Program-made: the position numbers and the translations under genes | Assembly (NCBI GenBank): GCA_964035575.1 | Contig: OZ037857.1 | Span: 248,001-312,000, forward strand | Direction: 5' to 3' | DNA from: Rhynchopus sp. YZ270_cl-10 | Taxonomy: Eukaryota; Euglenozoa; Diplonemea; Diplonemida; Diplonemidae | Length of the DNA stretch: 64,000 nucleotides | Shown: piece by piece, positions 29,392-40,008 of the stretch | How positions within the stretch are numbered: position 1 is the stretch's first letter | Layout: every line of letters begins with the position of its first letter | Notes under the pieces: model-generated | Databases searched by the model: none | What the model was told of the DNA's origin: nothing | The model's input: the letters and a program-made list of their open reading frames with translations, nothing else

Positions 29392-31137
29392 TTATCCAGT
29401 ATTTTCGGTCCCTCGGCGAAGTCGTTTCGCTTCACCTCTAGGTTCATGTACGTCGCTTCTGGAGGGCGCGGGGAAGTCCATGTCGTCGTCGTCATCGAAC
29501 ATATCGATTGGGGTGCTGGAGTGAAGGATGTCCGCATAGGCTATGCTCATTGCTGCAGCATAGAAGAGAAACGGTCCCAGCAGGACTCCCACCTTTTCAA
29601 TACGGAAGGCCTCCGCGATGTCAGCGTTGCGGTTCCCAACTAACTCATTCCCACGCAAATCCGCCAGAAGCAACCCCCTTCCTGCTACCTCCAGAACCAT
29701 CCCCACGAAGAGAAGTAACAACAAAATGACTGCCGCATTTTTATGTGAAATGAACAACCGCACCCTCGTCAGCGTCAACGTCAACACTGCAAGCGAAAAG
29801 GTGCTAAACGCTACCAAAGCAGATCCGATAGCGAGAAGCGTGAACTCGGTTTGATGCGCAAAGCTTGGCGACCGGAACCCTTCCTCTTGAAGTTGTGATG
29901 GCAGTTCTGCGCGCGCCTTCACCCTAAGACACGAAGGTATGCACCCTGCCAAGAGACTGAGAAGAAAGGTCGCAGAAACAGTAGTAAGCAGTGCCCAGAA
30001 ATCCCAGCCACGGACATATGGAAACTGCTTGCCTTGCACCTTCCGCGCGCATCGTAACAAACAGATTATTGTAGCCCCACACAACGCGATCGCTCCGATC
30101 ACCCTTCCACAGGTTTCCAGTTGATACGCACCAAGCGGTGTCACATCATGTCTAAAAATCCTGTACATCTCCAAATCCCACAAAAAATGATAGACCAGAC
30201 ACATCCCCATCTGCGTGGCGACGACTGCAAAGCAGAACAACCCTGATATCACCCAGATGATCTGCACATAGCGGGTATGGGAGGAGAGGTGCTGGGTGTG
30301 TGCTACGTATACAAGACAGAGAAGGACTATCAAGGCTAAGGCAAGAACCACAACAAGGCAGGCGGAGATGCAGGCAACGAGGGTTGCACTGCGTTCGTAA
30401 TCCTCTCCATCGCGGAATCCATCTGGACGTTCTAAGGCTAGCCGCATTCCCATTGGCACTGCGCAAAACAGCAAATAATACAACAAATTTGCCACTAACA
30501 GCAACAACGCCACCCACGCATCACGCAATGGCACTTCACCCCCTTCCTCAACCACCTCTTCAGCTACCTCCTCTTGCGCCCTGCTGGTTGATCTATCCAA
30601 ATGATCTTGACTGTTGTTCAAAGAAGACGGCGCCCCTGCTGCCTTCTCTTTCTCCCTTTCACTCTTCTTTTCTGGCTCCAAAGGGTGTGCGCTGAGCTGT
30701 GCAGTGATTGCGGAGATTCGCTCATTCTTCAACGCAACTGGAGTATGAGGTGTTTCCTGTTGATCCTGCGCGAAGCGTACCCCTATTGAGTCAGAGGGAG
30801 AACCTCCTTGGGCCGCGATTTTGTCCCAGCGTTCTCGCTCTTTCGATCCCCCGGTGAGAGCTGCGCCTGAATAGGAGTTTTGGAGTTTAGCGAGTTGGCT
30901 GGTTGGCAGTCCCCTACGATGCAAAGGGCGTGGTACCGGAACTGAAGGCACCCCATGCGGGGGTGAGGAGGAGGAAGGTGACGGGGGGGTACCCATCTCC
31001 ACGATGACCTCGTCGTCGTCGTCCCCATCGACCGTGGGGAAGGGCTCGTTGCATTGCAACGGCTGTGTCGGGGACGGTGGCGGAGAGGACGACGGCACGG
31101 AAGACCCCAACGCCAACACCTCCCCTTCTGACGCCAT
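29392..31137 (-). CDS. Eight-TM membrane protein with disordered N-terminus
   Basis: 581 residues from an ATG at 31137. The first ~200 residues are Ser/Pro/Glu-rich and probably cytosolic. Eight hydrophobic helices follow, beginning near WVALLLLVANLLYYLLF, LVVVLALALIVLLCLVYV, IIWVISGLFCFAVVA, VIGAIALCGATIICLL, FWALLTTVSATFLLSLL, TLLAIGSALVAFSTF, AAVILLLLLFVGMVLEV and VGVLLGPFLFYAAAMSIA. The tail has an acidic DDDDDMDFP patch and basic residues. I recognise no family motif; it could be a transporter or receptor-like protein. The leader upstream is G-rich on the plus strand (C-rich on the coding strand, 31156-31215). Confidence 0.8.
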   Translation of the reverse strand: MASEGEVLALGSSVPSSSPPPSPTQPLQCNEPFPTVDGDDDDEVIVEMGTPPSPSSSSPPHGVPSVPVPRPLHRRGLPTSQLAKLQNSYSGAALTGGSKERERWDKIAAQGGSPSDSIGVRFAQDQQETPHTPVALKNERISAITAQLSAHPLEPEKKSEREKEKAAGAPSSLNNSQDHLDRSTSRAQEEVAEEVVEEGGEVPLRDAWVALLLLVANLLYYLLFCAVPMGMRLALERPDGFRDGEDYERSATLVACISACLVVVLALALIVLLCLVYVAHTQHLSSHTRYVQIIWVISGLFCFAVVATQMGMCLVYHFLWDLEMYRIFRHDVTPLGAYQLETCGRVIGAIALCGATIICLLRCARKVQGKQFPYVRGWDFWALLTTVSATFLLSLLAGCIPSCLRVKARAELPSQLQEEGFRSPSFAHQTEFTLLAIGSALVAFSTFSLAVLTLTLTRVRLFISHKNAAVILLLLLFVGMVLEVAGRGLLLADLRGNELVGNRNADIAEAFRIEKVGVLLGPFLFYAAAMSIAYADILHSSTPIDMFDDDDDMDFPAPSRSDVHEPRGEAKRLRRGTENTG

Positions 31138-31351
31138 TTGGTTGATGAACCCAAGCTTTTTTTTGGGGGGGGGTGGGGTGGGTGGGGGTTATGGGGGGGG
31201 TTGGGGGAGTGGATTCTGGAAGGATTATTTGGGGGGAAATATGTGAAATGGAATGAAGAAAAGAGGGTTTTGGTACAACAAAAAAACAGTGGAGATTGCA
31301 CGACTCTGGCAACACAACCCGAGGCAACTACACTACTCCAACAATTTATCA

Positions 31352-31425
31352 AAAAAAAGGTTGAAATACAAAGCCCTCTCGTGACAGTGTAACCTTGGTA
31401 GATGGACCGGCTGTACCGGTGACGT
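31352..31425 (+). repeat. Dispersed repeat module B
   Basis: Begins GTTGAAATACAAAGCCCTCT and continues to CCGGCTGTACCGG. Related copies lie at 27806, 33919 and 36752. It lies directly before the reverse-transcriptase remnant. Confidence 0.6.
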
Positions 31426-31439
31426 AAGACGCGACTGCG

Positions 31440-31990
31440 ACACAACACATCGTGTTCGCATCAGTTCGAAAGAATCGCACGGTGCCACAGCATGCTGAAC
31501 GAAGATCTTCTCGGAAGGTACGCGGATAACGACGCGCACAAGATCAGGCGTCTGCGAGGCTTCGGGGTTTCTTGAGTTGGGCGGACGAGGTCGGGGCTGA
31601 GGTGAACCGCGCGAAGTGCGCTGCCTGGGCCACGAGGGGAAACACATTCCTAAAAACGCTTAAAAAGAGGGTGGGCCACAGGGGACGGAGGGAGGAAGAT
31701 GCATGCGTGGCTACGCATATAACTGAGCTAAGAGCTTTCCCAAACCCGGGTCCGGAAACAAAATTTTGTGTTTTTCGGAACCTGGGCAACATTATTGAAC
31801 ACACATATTTGCGGTGCAGTATGTGCGGCCTCTCGGCGTCAGCTTCGTGCCTAAAGAAATACCTTCCCGCCGTCGTGACCGCGTTTGCAGACGCATCAAG
31901 AAGGAGAAGTGTGCGTGCCCTGAGAGCCCTCCCTGTCAAGGAACAAGCCGCGATAAGCTGGTGCACGTCATCCAGTACGATATAATACTA
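31440..31990 (+). pseudogene. Reverse-transcriptase remnant, probably non-LTR (LINE)
   Basis: GC-rich island in AT-rich spacer. It encodes pieces resembling a polymerase palm: a YAD-type catalytic block (GRYADNDA), then LRGFLSWADEVGAEVNRAKC, which resembles the motif before and around the conserved Asn-Lys of LINE reverse transcriptases. A downstream stretch with CSMCGLSASASCLKK may be a C-terminal zinc region. It is a fragment of an old, inactive copy. The class is uncertain. Confidence 0.5.
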
Positions 31991-32642
31991 TATGAGCTCG
32001 GGTTGGTATTGCAGGGGATGTGTGGGTATAGGGGGCTGGATGACATCTGAAAAAAAGGAGGGAGAGGAGAGTCGTTTTCTAGGGAAAAGAGTCGAAAGTG
32101 CAAACGCCTCACCGTACACCGGACGGTGCTGGAGGAAAAAAAATATTGGATGTGAGTGTACATCCTTTCCGTAATCGTTTTTCGGGGAGTGAAGGCGCCC
32201 TCAGTCTCACAAAACACAAAAAACAGCGTCTGTGAGGAATGGATCTGGGAGCGGATTCTGAGGGTGTAAACGTTAAGACTGTGGGAGCAAATGTGGTTGG
32301 TTTGCCTCCACTTTATGATAGTGGTGCACACCATCACATCGCTGCACAACCATTTTTGTCGACAATCGCCGAGTAATCCCACCATGTGGGAGAACTCTGG
32401 TCGGTACTCAATGTTGGCCGAAGCCTTTGCACGGAAGGTATAGACGTTTTTGTTTTGTTTTTTGGTCGATATCGGTAGGTCGCAATAGGATGCAAAACCA
32501 CTTCTGCAGAACACCTCCTATCATGCATGGTGTCCCCATCCTTCCTTGCCGTAGTCCTCAGGGTCGAACAGCTCATCCTCTACAGAGCCAACGTTGATGC
32601 CCTGTGCACGCAGCTGTCTGTGAGGGAAGATGAAAATAAATT

Positions 32643-32690
32643 AGATTCATATCCTTTCAATTCACAGAATTGAAAGTATATGAAAAGGAA
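32643..32690. repeat. Hairpin repeat, copy 2
   Basis: Same family as 15522-15567: CATATCCTTTCAATTCACAG followed by AATTGAAAGTATATGAAAAG. Confidence 0.6.
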
Positions 32691-32810
32691 AGTTGAAAAA
32701 AAATCACGGATACTTCCAGATCTGGCCTGGGAACCAGATTTCAAATCTGGGAAACAAGCCATATCCGGGACTTCGCTCCCCATATCTGGCCAGATCTGGC
32801 AGTATCCGTG

Positions 32811-32850
32811 CTATAAGATGATCCTAAGCCTCTCGGTGCTTAGTCACATT
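32811..32850. repeat. Module C copy overlapping the 3' end of the secreted-protein gene
   Basis: TAAGATGATCCTAAGCCTCT then CGGTGCTTAGTCAC. The stem CTAAGC/GCTTAG is complete here. The stop codon of the neighbouring gene (32824) lies inside the repeat, so the repeat supplies the C-terminus of that frame. Confidence 0.6.
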
Positions 32851-33585
32851 GATCACATTCGTTGTCGAAAGGCTTTGATGATAGGCAACATAAAGTCGCC
32901 AGTTTTTAATGAGAGTAACTGAGTTGCTATTTTTGTGGGGCGAGTCATAAGAAAAAGAGAGAGAAAAAATGCCATACTTCAAGGCAGAGGGAGGCAGCGT
33001 GTCTTGCCCCTTTGCTTTTTGCATTGTGACAACGTTGATGACCCACATATGGAGTGCTTCGTTGAGACGGGAGCGGATGGCCTTTTCTTTTGGCGTCTTA
33101 TTGCTGTCGAGGGTGAACTTTGCTGTTTTGGAGAGATGCCGGATGAGGTCGTGGTAGTTTGCACTGTGCGCTGCGTTGTCGACGATTGAGAGCATTGTGT
33201 GCTCCACTGTGTGCATGATTTGATCCAACGTTTCGCCTATAAACTCTTCCACGATATCCACAAACCACTCACACCGCTTTTTCACGTTGAGCCCTGCCCT
33301 CTTCGCTATCCCCCACGACACCGCACGGCACACCTTCTGTGCATGCTCCAAAACATAATCCGTCAAAAACAAATGGTCGCCACGTCGTTTCCGCCCCTCT
33401 TCAATCTCCCTCAGCTCTACTTCTGAAGGTTCGGGTGTGTCTTTTTGTGTTTTGGTTTTGCCGTCAGCTTTGCATGTCTTAGGATCGCTGCAAGAATCTG
33501 GATCGCTCTCAGTTGTGGTTATGCTATCATCAGCGTTGCAGAAATAAGGCAGAGAAAGAACGGAGAAGAGAAGGAGTGTCTTCAT
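32824..33585 (-). CDS. Small secreted protein, family unknown
   Basis: 253 residues if started at the ATG at 33585, which begins a clear signal peptide (MKTLLLFSVLSLPYFCNA). An in-frame ATG at 33660 lies upstream of a good acceptor (CTTCTCCAG, AG at 33613-33612) and would bury the signal, so I prefer 33585. The mature part has an acidic Thr/Asp linker with two Cys, then a helical domain (~60-190) with two or three further Cys (KVCRAVSW, KKRCEWF). The last ~60 codons look unlike the rest: a GTATGG donor occurs at 32977 followed by a pyrimidine tract. A 51-nt intron (32977-32927) would keep the frame; a 59-nt one (to 32919) would end the protein early. No family was recognised. Confidence 0.65.
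   Translation of the reverse strand: MKTLLLFSVLSLPYFCNADDSITTTESDPDSCSDPKTCKADGKTKTQKDTPEPSEVELREIEEGRKRRGDHLFLTDYVLEHAQKVCRAVSWGIAKRAGLNVKKRCEWFVDIVEEFIGETLDQIMHTVEHTMLSIVDNAAHSANYHDLIRHLSKTAKFTLDSNKTPKEKAIRSRLNEALHMWVINVVTMQKAKGQDTLPPSALKYGIFSLSFSYDSPHKNSNSVTLIKNWRLYVAYHQSLSTTNVINVTKHREA
32919..32977 (-). other. Candidate short intron in the secreted-protein gene
   Basis: Donor AA|GTATGG matches the two other introns in the window. A CTCTCTCTTTTTCTTATGAC tract follows, then alternative acceptors AATAG (32927) or CTCAG (32919). Because the first choice removes 17 codons in frame, sequence alone cannot prove splicing. Confidence 0.4.
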
Positions 33586-33820
33586 GGTTAAAAAATGTGT
33601 AGGGTGTTTGTCTGGAGAAGATGAGTGAGTAGGTTTGGAAGAAGAATGATTAATTTTCAATCGAGAAGAAGAAAAAGAAAAGGTAGATGGGTGTCCAGCG
33701 CTCAGGGGTGAACTGGGTCATTGCGACCCAATCTCGCGAACCCATCCACATCCAGCGGCTCAAACACCCTCTCTCGCATGACCCTTTCATCCTGTTCCTG
33801 ATGCAACGATTCAACGATTC

Positions 33821-33915
33821 AACGACCTGGTCAGCGACATGTCAATGGGGTGTATAAAGTCCCTGTGTCAGTGACCTGTCAGCGACCTGTCAATATCGAC
33901 CCCTCCCGGAGCACC
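33821..33915 (+). repeat. ~95-bp direct repeat with CGACCTGTCA units, copy 1
   Basis: Shares GTGTATAAAG, CCTGTGTCAG, CGACCTGTCAATATCGACCC and CTCCCGGAGCACCA with 39221-39312. The internal decamer CGACCTGTCA is itself repeated. A TATA-like TGTATAAAG sits in the middle. Module B follows directly (33919). Confidence 0.7.
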
Positions 33916-33918
33916 AGT

Positions 33919-34025
33919 AGAGTTGAAATATAAATCCCTCTCGTGAACAGTGTACCTTGGTACATAACCGGGCAGGGGTGGACACCCAACCATGCAGTCC
34001 TACATCCATTTCGTGGAAATCTGAT
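33919..34025 (+). repeat. Module B copy with CATGCAGTCCTAC tail
   Basis: GTTGAAATATAAATCCCTCT..GTGTACCTTGGTACA is followed by CCAACCATGCAGTCCTACAT. The tail recurs at 38235-38300. Confidence 0.55.
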
Positions 34026-34180
34026 AAAAAAAGGGAGGAGAAGGAAAGATAGAGGAAAAGTTGCTGTTCTTTGTTAGTTTGATTGCCTCTTTCCACCATG
34101 TTAACGGTGGGGGGAGGGGGGCGAAAAATATGGTTAAAAAAAGAAGTGACGATTTAGAAAAAAAGCCGAGTTTTCAAAAT

Positions 34181-35537
34181 TTAGATATCCTCAACGTAGA
34201 GTTTGTTGTGGAGGACGGCCTCACGGAGGGTGCGGTTGATGAGACATTCGCACACGGTTTCTGCTTCTGAGAAGACCTCGAGGCTCATTGGGATGAGGCT
34301 TTCGTCCATGGTGGCGAGGCCGCTGGCGGCGATAAGGATGTTTTGCACTTTGTCTTCTAGGGAATCAGGGAGGGAGCGTCCGGTGATGTTGCTGAGGTTG
34401 CTGATGCAAGCGCTTGCGTGGAGGGCCGTCGTGTCGCTGCCAGTCCCCGCAAGGTCGTAGGCCATGCGTAGCTGCCGTGCGTGGTTCTGTTTGTACACAC
34501 CACTCTCGTATGCAAGTACATTACGCAGCAAAATAAGCCACTCCCGTGTCGAGATGAACCCATTCTCTGCGGTGTTCAGCTTCTCAAAGACGTGCTTTAA
34601 AAAAACGTCGTCCTGATCCGCTCCGGTCACTCCATAGCTCTTTAGGCAGTCCACTGTAGGGGTTTTTTTTTTTTTTTTTTGAATTTTTTTTCATAAATCT
34701 TCAGAACTCCCCCCCCCAAACCTCACTAAATCAATCTACCAACCAATACGCTTTTTTACTGTCAATACAAAAACCCATACCAACTCTGGACAACCCTAGA
34801 ACCGACGCCTCATTTGGGTCTTCCTTCCTGAAGCAATCCTCCGCCCTTTCCATCTCGTCTCTTGTCAGCTGCGGGAGGTCCCATTGTGGGAGAAGCCCTA
34901 CAACGGGCGGGGCAGCGTCCCTTAGCACGCTGTCTAGTCGCTGTGTGCGCACGGTCTTGGTGAGGAGAAACCGTTCTGAGTCTGAGAGCACTTCGCTTAT
35001 CGCCGCCTCCAGGAGAAAGCTGTGCACCCCTTCCGGGTCTGACGTCGTCAAGAAGCCCTTTACATTCTGCGCCAACTGCGTTCGAATCTTTCTCATCAAA
35101 TCCCCAGGCACATTAGTCTTCCCCATAGACACCCTTATGATCCCTGGCGCCTTCCTCACCACCTCTAACAGCAACTCTCCGCACGGTGCACTAAGAAATT
35201 CATTGTCAGACAGATCGATTACTTGCAAGGAAGGATGCGACACCGCGACCTGCGCCAGCATCTTCACAATCGCGTTTGTCACGTTGCAACCATTTAACCG
35301 AAGTACCTCGAGCTTATATAAAGCCCGCACAGTCTCGAGAACCGCATATGCTCCATTGTCGCCTAACAGTGTGCTGGACAAGTCCATCTCTTTAACGCTC
35401 GCGAAATCGTCGACCTTAGAAGGAAGACTATCACGGATCAACCCAATCTCGCGGACGCCTCCTTTTTCGCAGTGAAATTTGTACACATCGCGAGGCGAGA
35501 ACCCTGCATAGGTCGTGAGGATTGCGCTTGCGTACAT
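34181..35537 (-). CDS. Two-exon LRR and EF-hand-like protein
   Basis: Exon 1 runs 35537-34781 and exon 2 runs 34653-34181; together they make 409 residues with no stop. Exon 1 encodes leucine-rich repeats of the ribonuclease-inhibitor type (LEVLRLNGCNVTN, LQVIDLSDNEFLSAP, spacing ~28) and then a helical segment. Exon 2 has an EF-hand-like unit (VFEKLNTAENGFISTREWLILL), whose loop NTAENGFISTRE keeps Asn1, Asn5, Gly6, Ile8 and Glu12. The rest of exon 2 is helical. Exon 2 has no ATG; its frame opens at the acceptor. The likely role is a protein-interaction scaffold, perhaps calcium-sensing. LRR proteins of this kind are common in kinetoplastids. Single EF-hand assignment is tentative. Confidence 0.78.
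34654..34780 (-). other. 127-nt spliceosomal intron
   Basis: The minus strand has donor G|GTATGG and acceptor CCCCTACAG|TG. The split codon is G+TG (Val). Read-through of exon 1 stops soon after the donor. The intron holds G9 and A18 homopolymers instead of a pyrimidine tract, which is odd for an acceptor. Confidence 0.7.
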
Positions 35538-36751
35538 AGTGTTGTGTGTTTCCTATTTGGGTTGGGTTAAATGATGGGGTAAGGTATGCTATACACGGTT
35601 GTCACGTCCACGTGGCGGAGGGGAATGTGGACAGAACAAAGCAGGTATTGACCTCAGATAACATCGAACATTGTGATTACCCATACTACCATAGGCCAGC
35701 ATGCCGCCCTTCGACCACTGCAACGAAATCTACTGCTAATGTGGCTCTGACGTATCCCAAAATAGCACTTTATCGCACCCCCTTATAATATGCGGAACTG
35801 TCAAAAAGGGGGAGATGCTTTCACTATGGGTGCTATAAACATGGTGTGGATAAAAGGATAAAAAGAAACTAGAGAATAACAGAAAAGGGCACGTTGTCGG
35901 ATGAGGGGGAGGAAGAAAGGAAGAGAGGTGGCAGACGCCTCTTGAGGAGCGCCACGACCTTGCCTTGTGATCTTGCATCTGAAGCGATGTGAGAGTGAAG
36001 GCGGTTCGACTTAATGCCGAACGACTTAGGGTGAGGGGATGGGAGGGGGAGGGGGAGGACACGGCAGACTATAGCCAGAGGGGACTACTAGTAGTCTTAC
36101 TAACCCAAATAACTACTATTTTATGACTAGTATTGCACCAGTAACACTATTAGTTTAGCACATAGTCGGTACGATGTAGTTTCATGATGTAGTCCTCCTG
36201 GCTAGTCTGTGGAAATAATAATAGACAAAAAAAAAAAAGATCGGGTCTTTTGTTTGTGCGCTCAAAGCCGGGAAAACAAAAAAGCGAAAAAAAATGTGTT
36301 AAACTGAAGTACGGTTGTTATGGTTGATTGAGTACTCAAAAAGAAACAAGCGAGCTTCTGTCTTTTTCAATCCGTTTTGTTTGCCCTGCAGCGCTGCCTC
36401 CAATATTTTTAGGATTGACAACAAGTTGTTTTATCAAAAAAAAAAAACCTCCCCATCAAAAGCAAAATGCATCATCCTCAAGGAAGGGGCAGAAAAGGGA
36501 GGTTTTTTTTGAAATAGTTTTTTACTCATGCCGCTTACTTTTTACCACATTTTTTTTTAACACGGTTCGGGAAAGTATTTTGTACTGTGTTTTTAGGTGA
36601 CCTGGGAAACAAAAAATGTACTTTTTCTTTCAGCAAAGTACCCAACTCTTTCAAAAAGTACTTTTCTCCGAATCGTGTTTTTTTAACGCAAAAGAAACAG
36701 AAACAAAACAAAAAAAACAGAGAAACAATAGGCAGGAATCATAGAAAACAA

Positions 36752-36895
36752 AGTAGAGTTGAAATACAAAGCCCTCTCGTGAACAGTGTACCTTGGTACA
36801 ATGACCGGCTGTACCGGGGTGGCCAACAAAGTGAAGTTATTGATGCACCTCTCCGCTGACCCGCGTACGCTGCCAGCTGGATGAAAGCACAAAAG
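36752..36895 (+). repeat. Composite SINE-like repeat (modules B and A joined)
   Basis: The most complete copy. Module B (GTTGAAATACAAAGCCCTCT to TGTACCGGGGTGG) runs straight into module A (GTGAAGTTATTGATGCACCT to TGGATGAAAGCAC), ~145 bp in total. Other copies carry only parts. At 60292 module A continues into CCCTGCGGCCAACA and AGATGTAAAA, also found at 38700 and 37770. The dispersal and modular truncation look like a SINE, but I could not find convincing pol III A and B boxes. Confidence 0.55.
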
Positions 36896-37225
36896 CAAAA
36901 ACAAAAGTGAGGAAGGTAACAAACCTCGCAATGCTGAGCCACCTAAACAAAACCTGTTTGAACGTATCTGTGCATGATAGTCATACAATCAAAGCACACT
37001 TTGTACAAATAAAAAATCAATAAAAATGCCCCCGTTGCGGGTTCGGATTCGTTTTAAAGAAAGATTGAGTGGTCCACTACCTATATTGAAAGATGAATAT
37101 GCCTCACGCGCAATACACATTTTAAATTGAAATAAAAACCATGGAGAATGGTTTGCAAGGTGAACCTAAGTCTCGGTGCTTAGCCACCTTGAAAAGAGAA
37201 AAATAAAAAAAAAACGTGAAAGACA

Positions 37226-37266
37226 AATTCATATACTTTCAAATAAAATTTGAAAGTATATGAATT
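37226..37266. repeat. Hairpin repeat, copy 3
   Basis: ATTCATATACTTTCAAATAA and TTTGAAAGTATATGAAT form a near-perfect stem with a short loop. Confidence 0.65.
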
Positions 37267-39220
37267 TGTCTTTCTTGTGAAAGGAAAAAAGACACACGGA
37301 ATTCACGTTAATTTTTTTCCATGGGAGGCAAGGAATTGTTGCTGGGTGGTGGAGTGCAATTATATTTTTTTTTTTAACAAAGGGCGTTTTGGTGCGATTT
37401 TGGGGTCCCCAGACACACCATCGCCTGGTGGGATCGGCGTTCCCCTTCGCTTGATATTCTGCAGAACGCACCTTTTTAATATTTTTTTAAAATTGCTGAA
37501 CAGAGCACCCGCTGCCTTTTGCCATGTGCGAAATAGGTTGCTTTAATTAATCTACTGGTTTAGGTATGCCCCCAAACCGTGTCCATTTTTTTCTGTTTTG
37601 GCACTTCGACAGCACACTCTACTTGATTGACACTCAATCCATTGCGTTTGATCACTGTACGCATGCACCTTCAGGGAAAGAAAGAAAGAAAGTTATTGAT
37701 GCAGGCACCTCAACTGGACCACGTACGATGCTAGAATTCTAGCAATGGATGACGGCACAACAACAGAAGATGTAAAGGGAAACCTAATGGCTTGTATCCC
37801 TTTGTACTGCAGCGGAAAGAAAACAAAATTCTGGACTTGAGAACACCATAACACCCCCGTCATCCCAAAACTCTTTGAAATAATGTGCTGTTCCACAACG
37901 GCCGTTTTATGTTTTAATGAAGCACCTCATGCGAAGCCAACACCCAGGTGCTCACTAGTTATTTTTCTTTTTCTTTTTCTTTCCATTTTTTTTTGATTTA
38001 TTTATCTCGTGCATCAGACAGAGTTGCCGTGTGATGCAAAAAGAAAAGCTGATAGATGCATAGTTGCCTTGCATTGTCGAGGGTGGTCACGCTCCTGTTG
38101 CCGGAGCCAGTTTCCAACCAAAAAAACTGTGGTTGTTGATGCAGGTACCTCCGACTGACCCACGCGATGCCAAAAAATAAAGTAAGAGAGAGGAAGTTAG
38201 CGAGAAACAAATTTGACTAATACAAAACCCTGGCTGGACCCCCCCAACCATGCAGTCCTACAATCCATTTTCGTGGTTTACATCTGATATGCTCTACTCC
38301 CGCTTCCTCTCATCAGCCTGATGAACGGGAATCATTGGAGACGCAGGTTAATTAAGTCTGCGTGATGTAGGGTCTGGTTGGGGTCCTCCAAGCAAAACAA
38401 GGGGCTAAAGAATAAACCCAACAACAAAAACACACATAGAAAACGGTTGAACTCGCGGAAAACAAGAGTAGTTTCTCGAAAAGAAACGTTGATAAAGACT
38501 CATCCAAGCCTCTTGATTACCCTTTTAAATAAAAAAACTGAAAACCTCGGCCATTCACAGCGCCCTTATCTTTTACGCTACATCAAAATGGGGAACAACG
38601 CTGTATACATTGGTAAGATGAAAGTAACTCTATGCTTGACCATCTAGAAAAGAGAATGGTGATTGAAGCAGGCACCACGCACCATGCCAGTCATGGATGA
38701 AAACACAATGCCCTGCGGCCAACAGCAGAAGGTATAAAATAACAGTTTTTGGTGAAAGATAAATTAGTCTGATAAAAATGGATATAAGTAAGACAATGAA
38801 GCGGATCCAAACCAAGTCAAGTTGATAGTACAAACGCCAGGGGAAAGACGTGGGGGGTTGAGTGAATATCAATTCACCTAGCACATCGAGCGAATTATCA
38901 AAAAAAAATTTGAATCAATTGAGGCTTTTTGTGACTCCTGGAAGGAAGGGGTCGGTGTGCACAAAAAACATCACTAAGTTCGTTCCCCTTTTGCCAGAAT
39001 GAGGCTCAAAGGGGGGTTAGCGCGGAGTTAAGAAGAGGAAGGTACTACAGTGAATCGCGAACGTCACGCACAAAGGAATCGCTATGGATTCCTATCCTGC
39101 CCTTTTGTGAGCGGGACGGTCGTTGATTCATTTTAAGTTAATAGTGCGACACGTTTCTTACGGAACGCAAAGGGGCACTGAAAACCTTTTTCAAAAAAGT
39201 GGTGCTTCCGGAAGTCGGCC

Positions 39221-39312
39221 AACGACCTGTCAATATCAGGGGGGTGTGTATAAAGCCCCTGTGTCAGCGACCTGTCAACGACCTGTCAATATCGACCCCT
39301 CCCGGAGCACCA
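39221..39312 (+). repeat. ~95-bp direct repeat, copy 2
   Basis: Matches 33821-33915 in the same orientation, including the TATA-like word and the CGACCTGTCA decamers. Confidence 0.7.
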
Positions 39313-39578
39313 AAAAGAAAAGAAAAAAAGGGGGGCGAAACTATTTTGCTGCATGAGCCTCTCTCATGCATGCGTCTTAAAAAAAAGGTGTCTCGGGATT
39401 TTTTTTTTTGCAGAAAATTTGATTGAAGGAAATAGAAAAGTGGGAAGGAGTATCCACAAAGGTTGTTTTGGCCATTTCACAAATAGGGCGGGGGGGAAGG
39501 AAAAACAAAGACAACAACTTTGTGGATAGATAAATGCAAAAATGAATTTTGTTTATTTTTATTCCTCCACCATTCTAA

Positions 39579-40008
39579 CATGGATGTCCAAAGTACTTGA
39601 AGTACTTTTTTCGGATTTTTATGGTACTTGAAGTACTTGACCCCCCTTTTTTTTCCTCTCAAAATGACAGTCAAGTACTTGAAGATTGATCAAGTACTTG
39701 ACAGAAATCAAGTACTTGATACCCTATTTTTTTTTCTCGTACTTTTTTACTTTTTTACCCTCTGGCAGAGTCTGTCAAGTACTTGTTTTCGCAAAAAAAA
39801 CGTCAAGTACTTGATCAAGTACCCACTTTTTTTTTGTACTTGATCAAGTACTTGACGTTTTTTTTTGTGAAAAAAGTACTTGACAGAGGGAGAACAAGTA
39901 AAAAAGTACTAGAAAAAAAAATAGGGTGTCAAGTACTTGAAGTATCAAGTATTGGATTTTTTGGGGGATCAAGTACTTGATATACTTCAAGTACTTTGGA
40001 CATCCATG
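39579..40008. mobile_element. 430-bp TIR element, AAGTACTT family, TSD TTCTAA
   Basis: It begins CATGGATGTCCAAAGTACTT and ends in the reverse complement. TTCTAA flanks both sides (39573-39578 and 40009-40014). The interior is a dense series of the palindrome AAGTACTT, often as CAAGTACTTGA, in runs of T/A. No ORF, so it is non-autonomous. Confidence 0.9.

Larger units (their letters stand above)
35538..39572. other. Gene-free 4-kb stretch with dispersed modules
   Basis: AT-rich with many A/T runs and no supported gene. It contains module B+A (36752-36895), modules C (37157-37195), A (37690-37765, 38133-38170, 38650-38740) and E (37083-37113), hairpin copy 3 (37226-37266), and copy 2 of the ~95-bp repeat (39221-39312). 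Its 36060-36210 section (ACTACTAGTAGT, repeated CTA/TAG words) is unusual but matches nothing else here. Confidence 0.5.
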
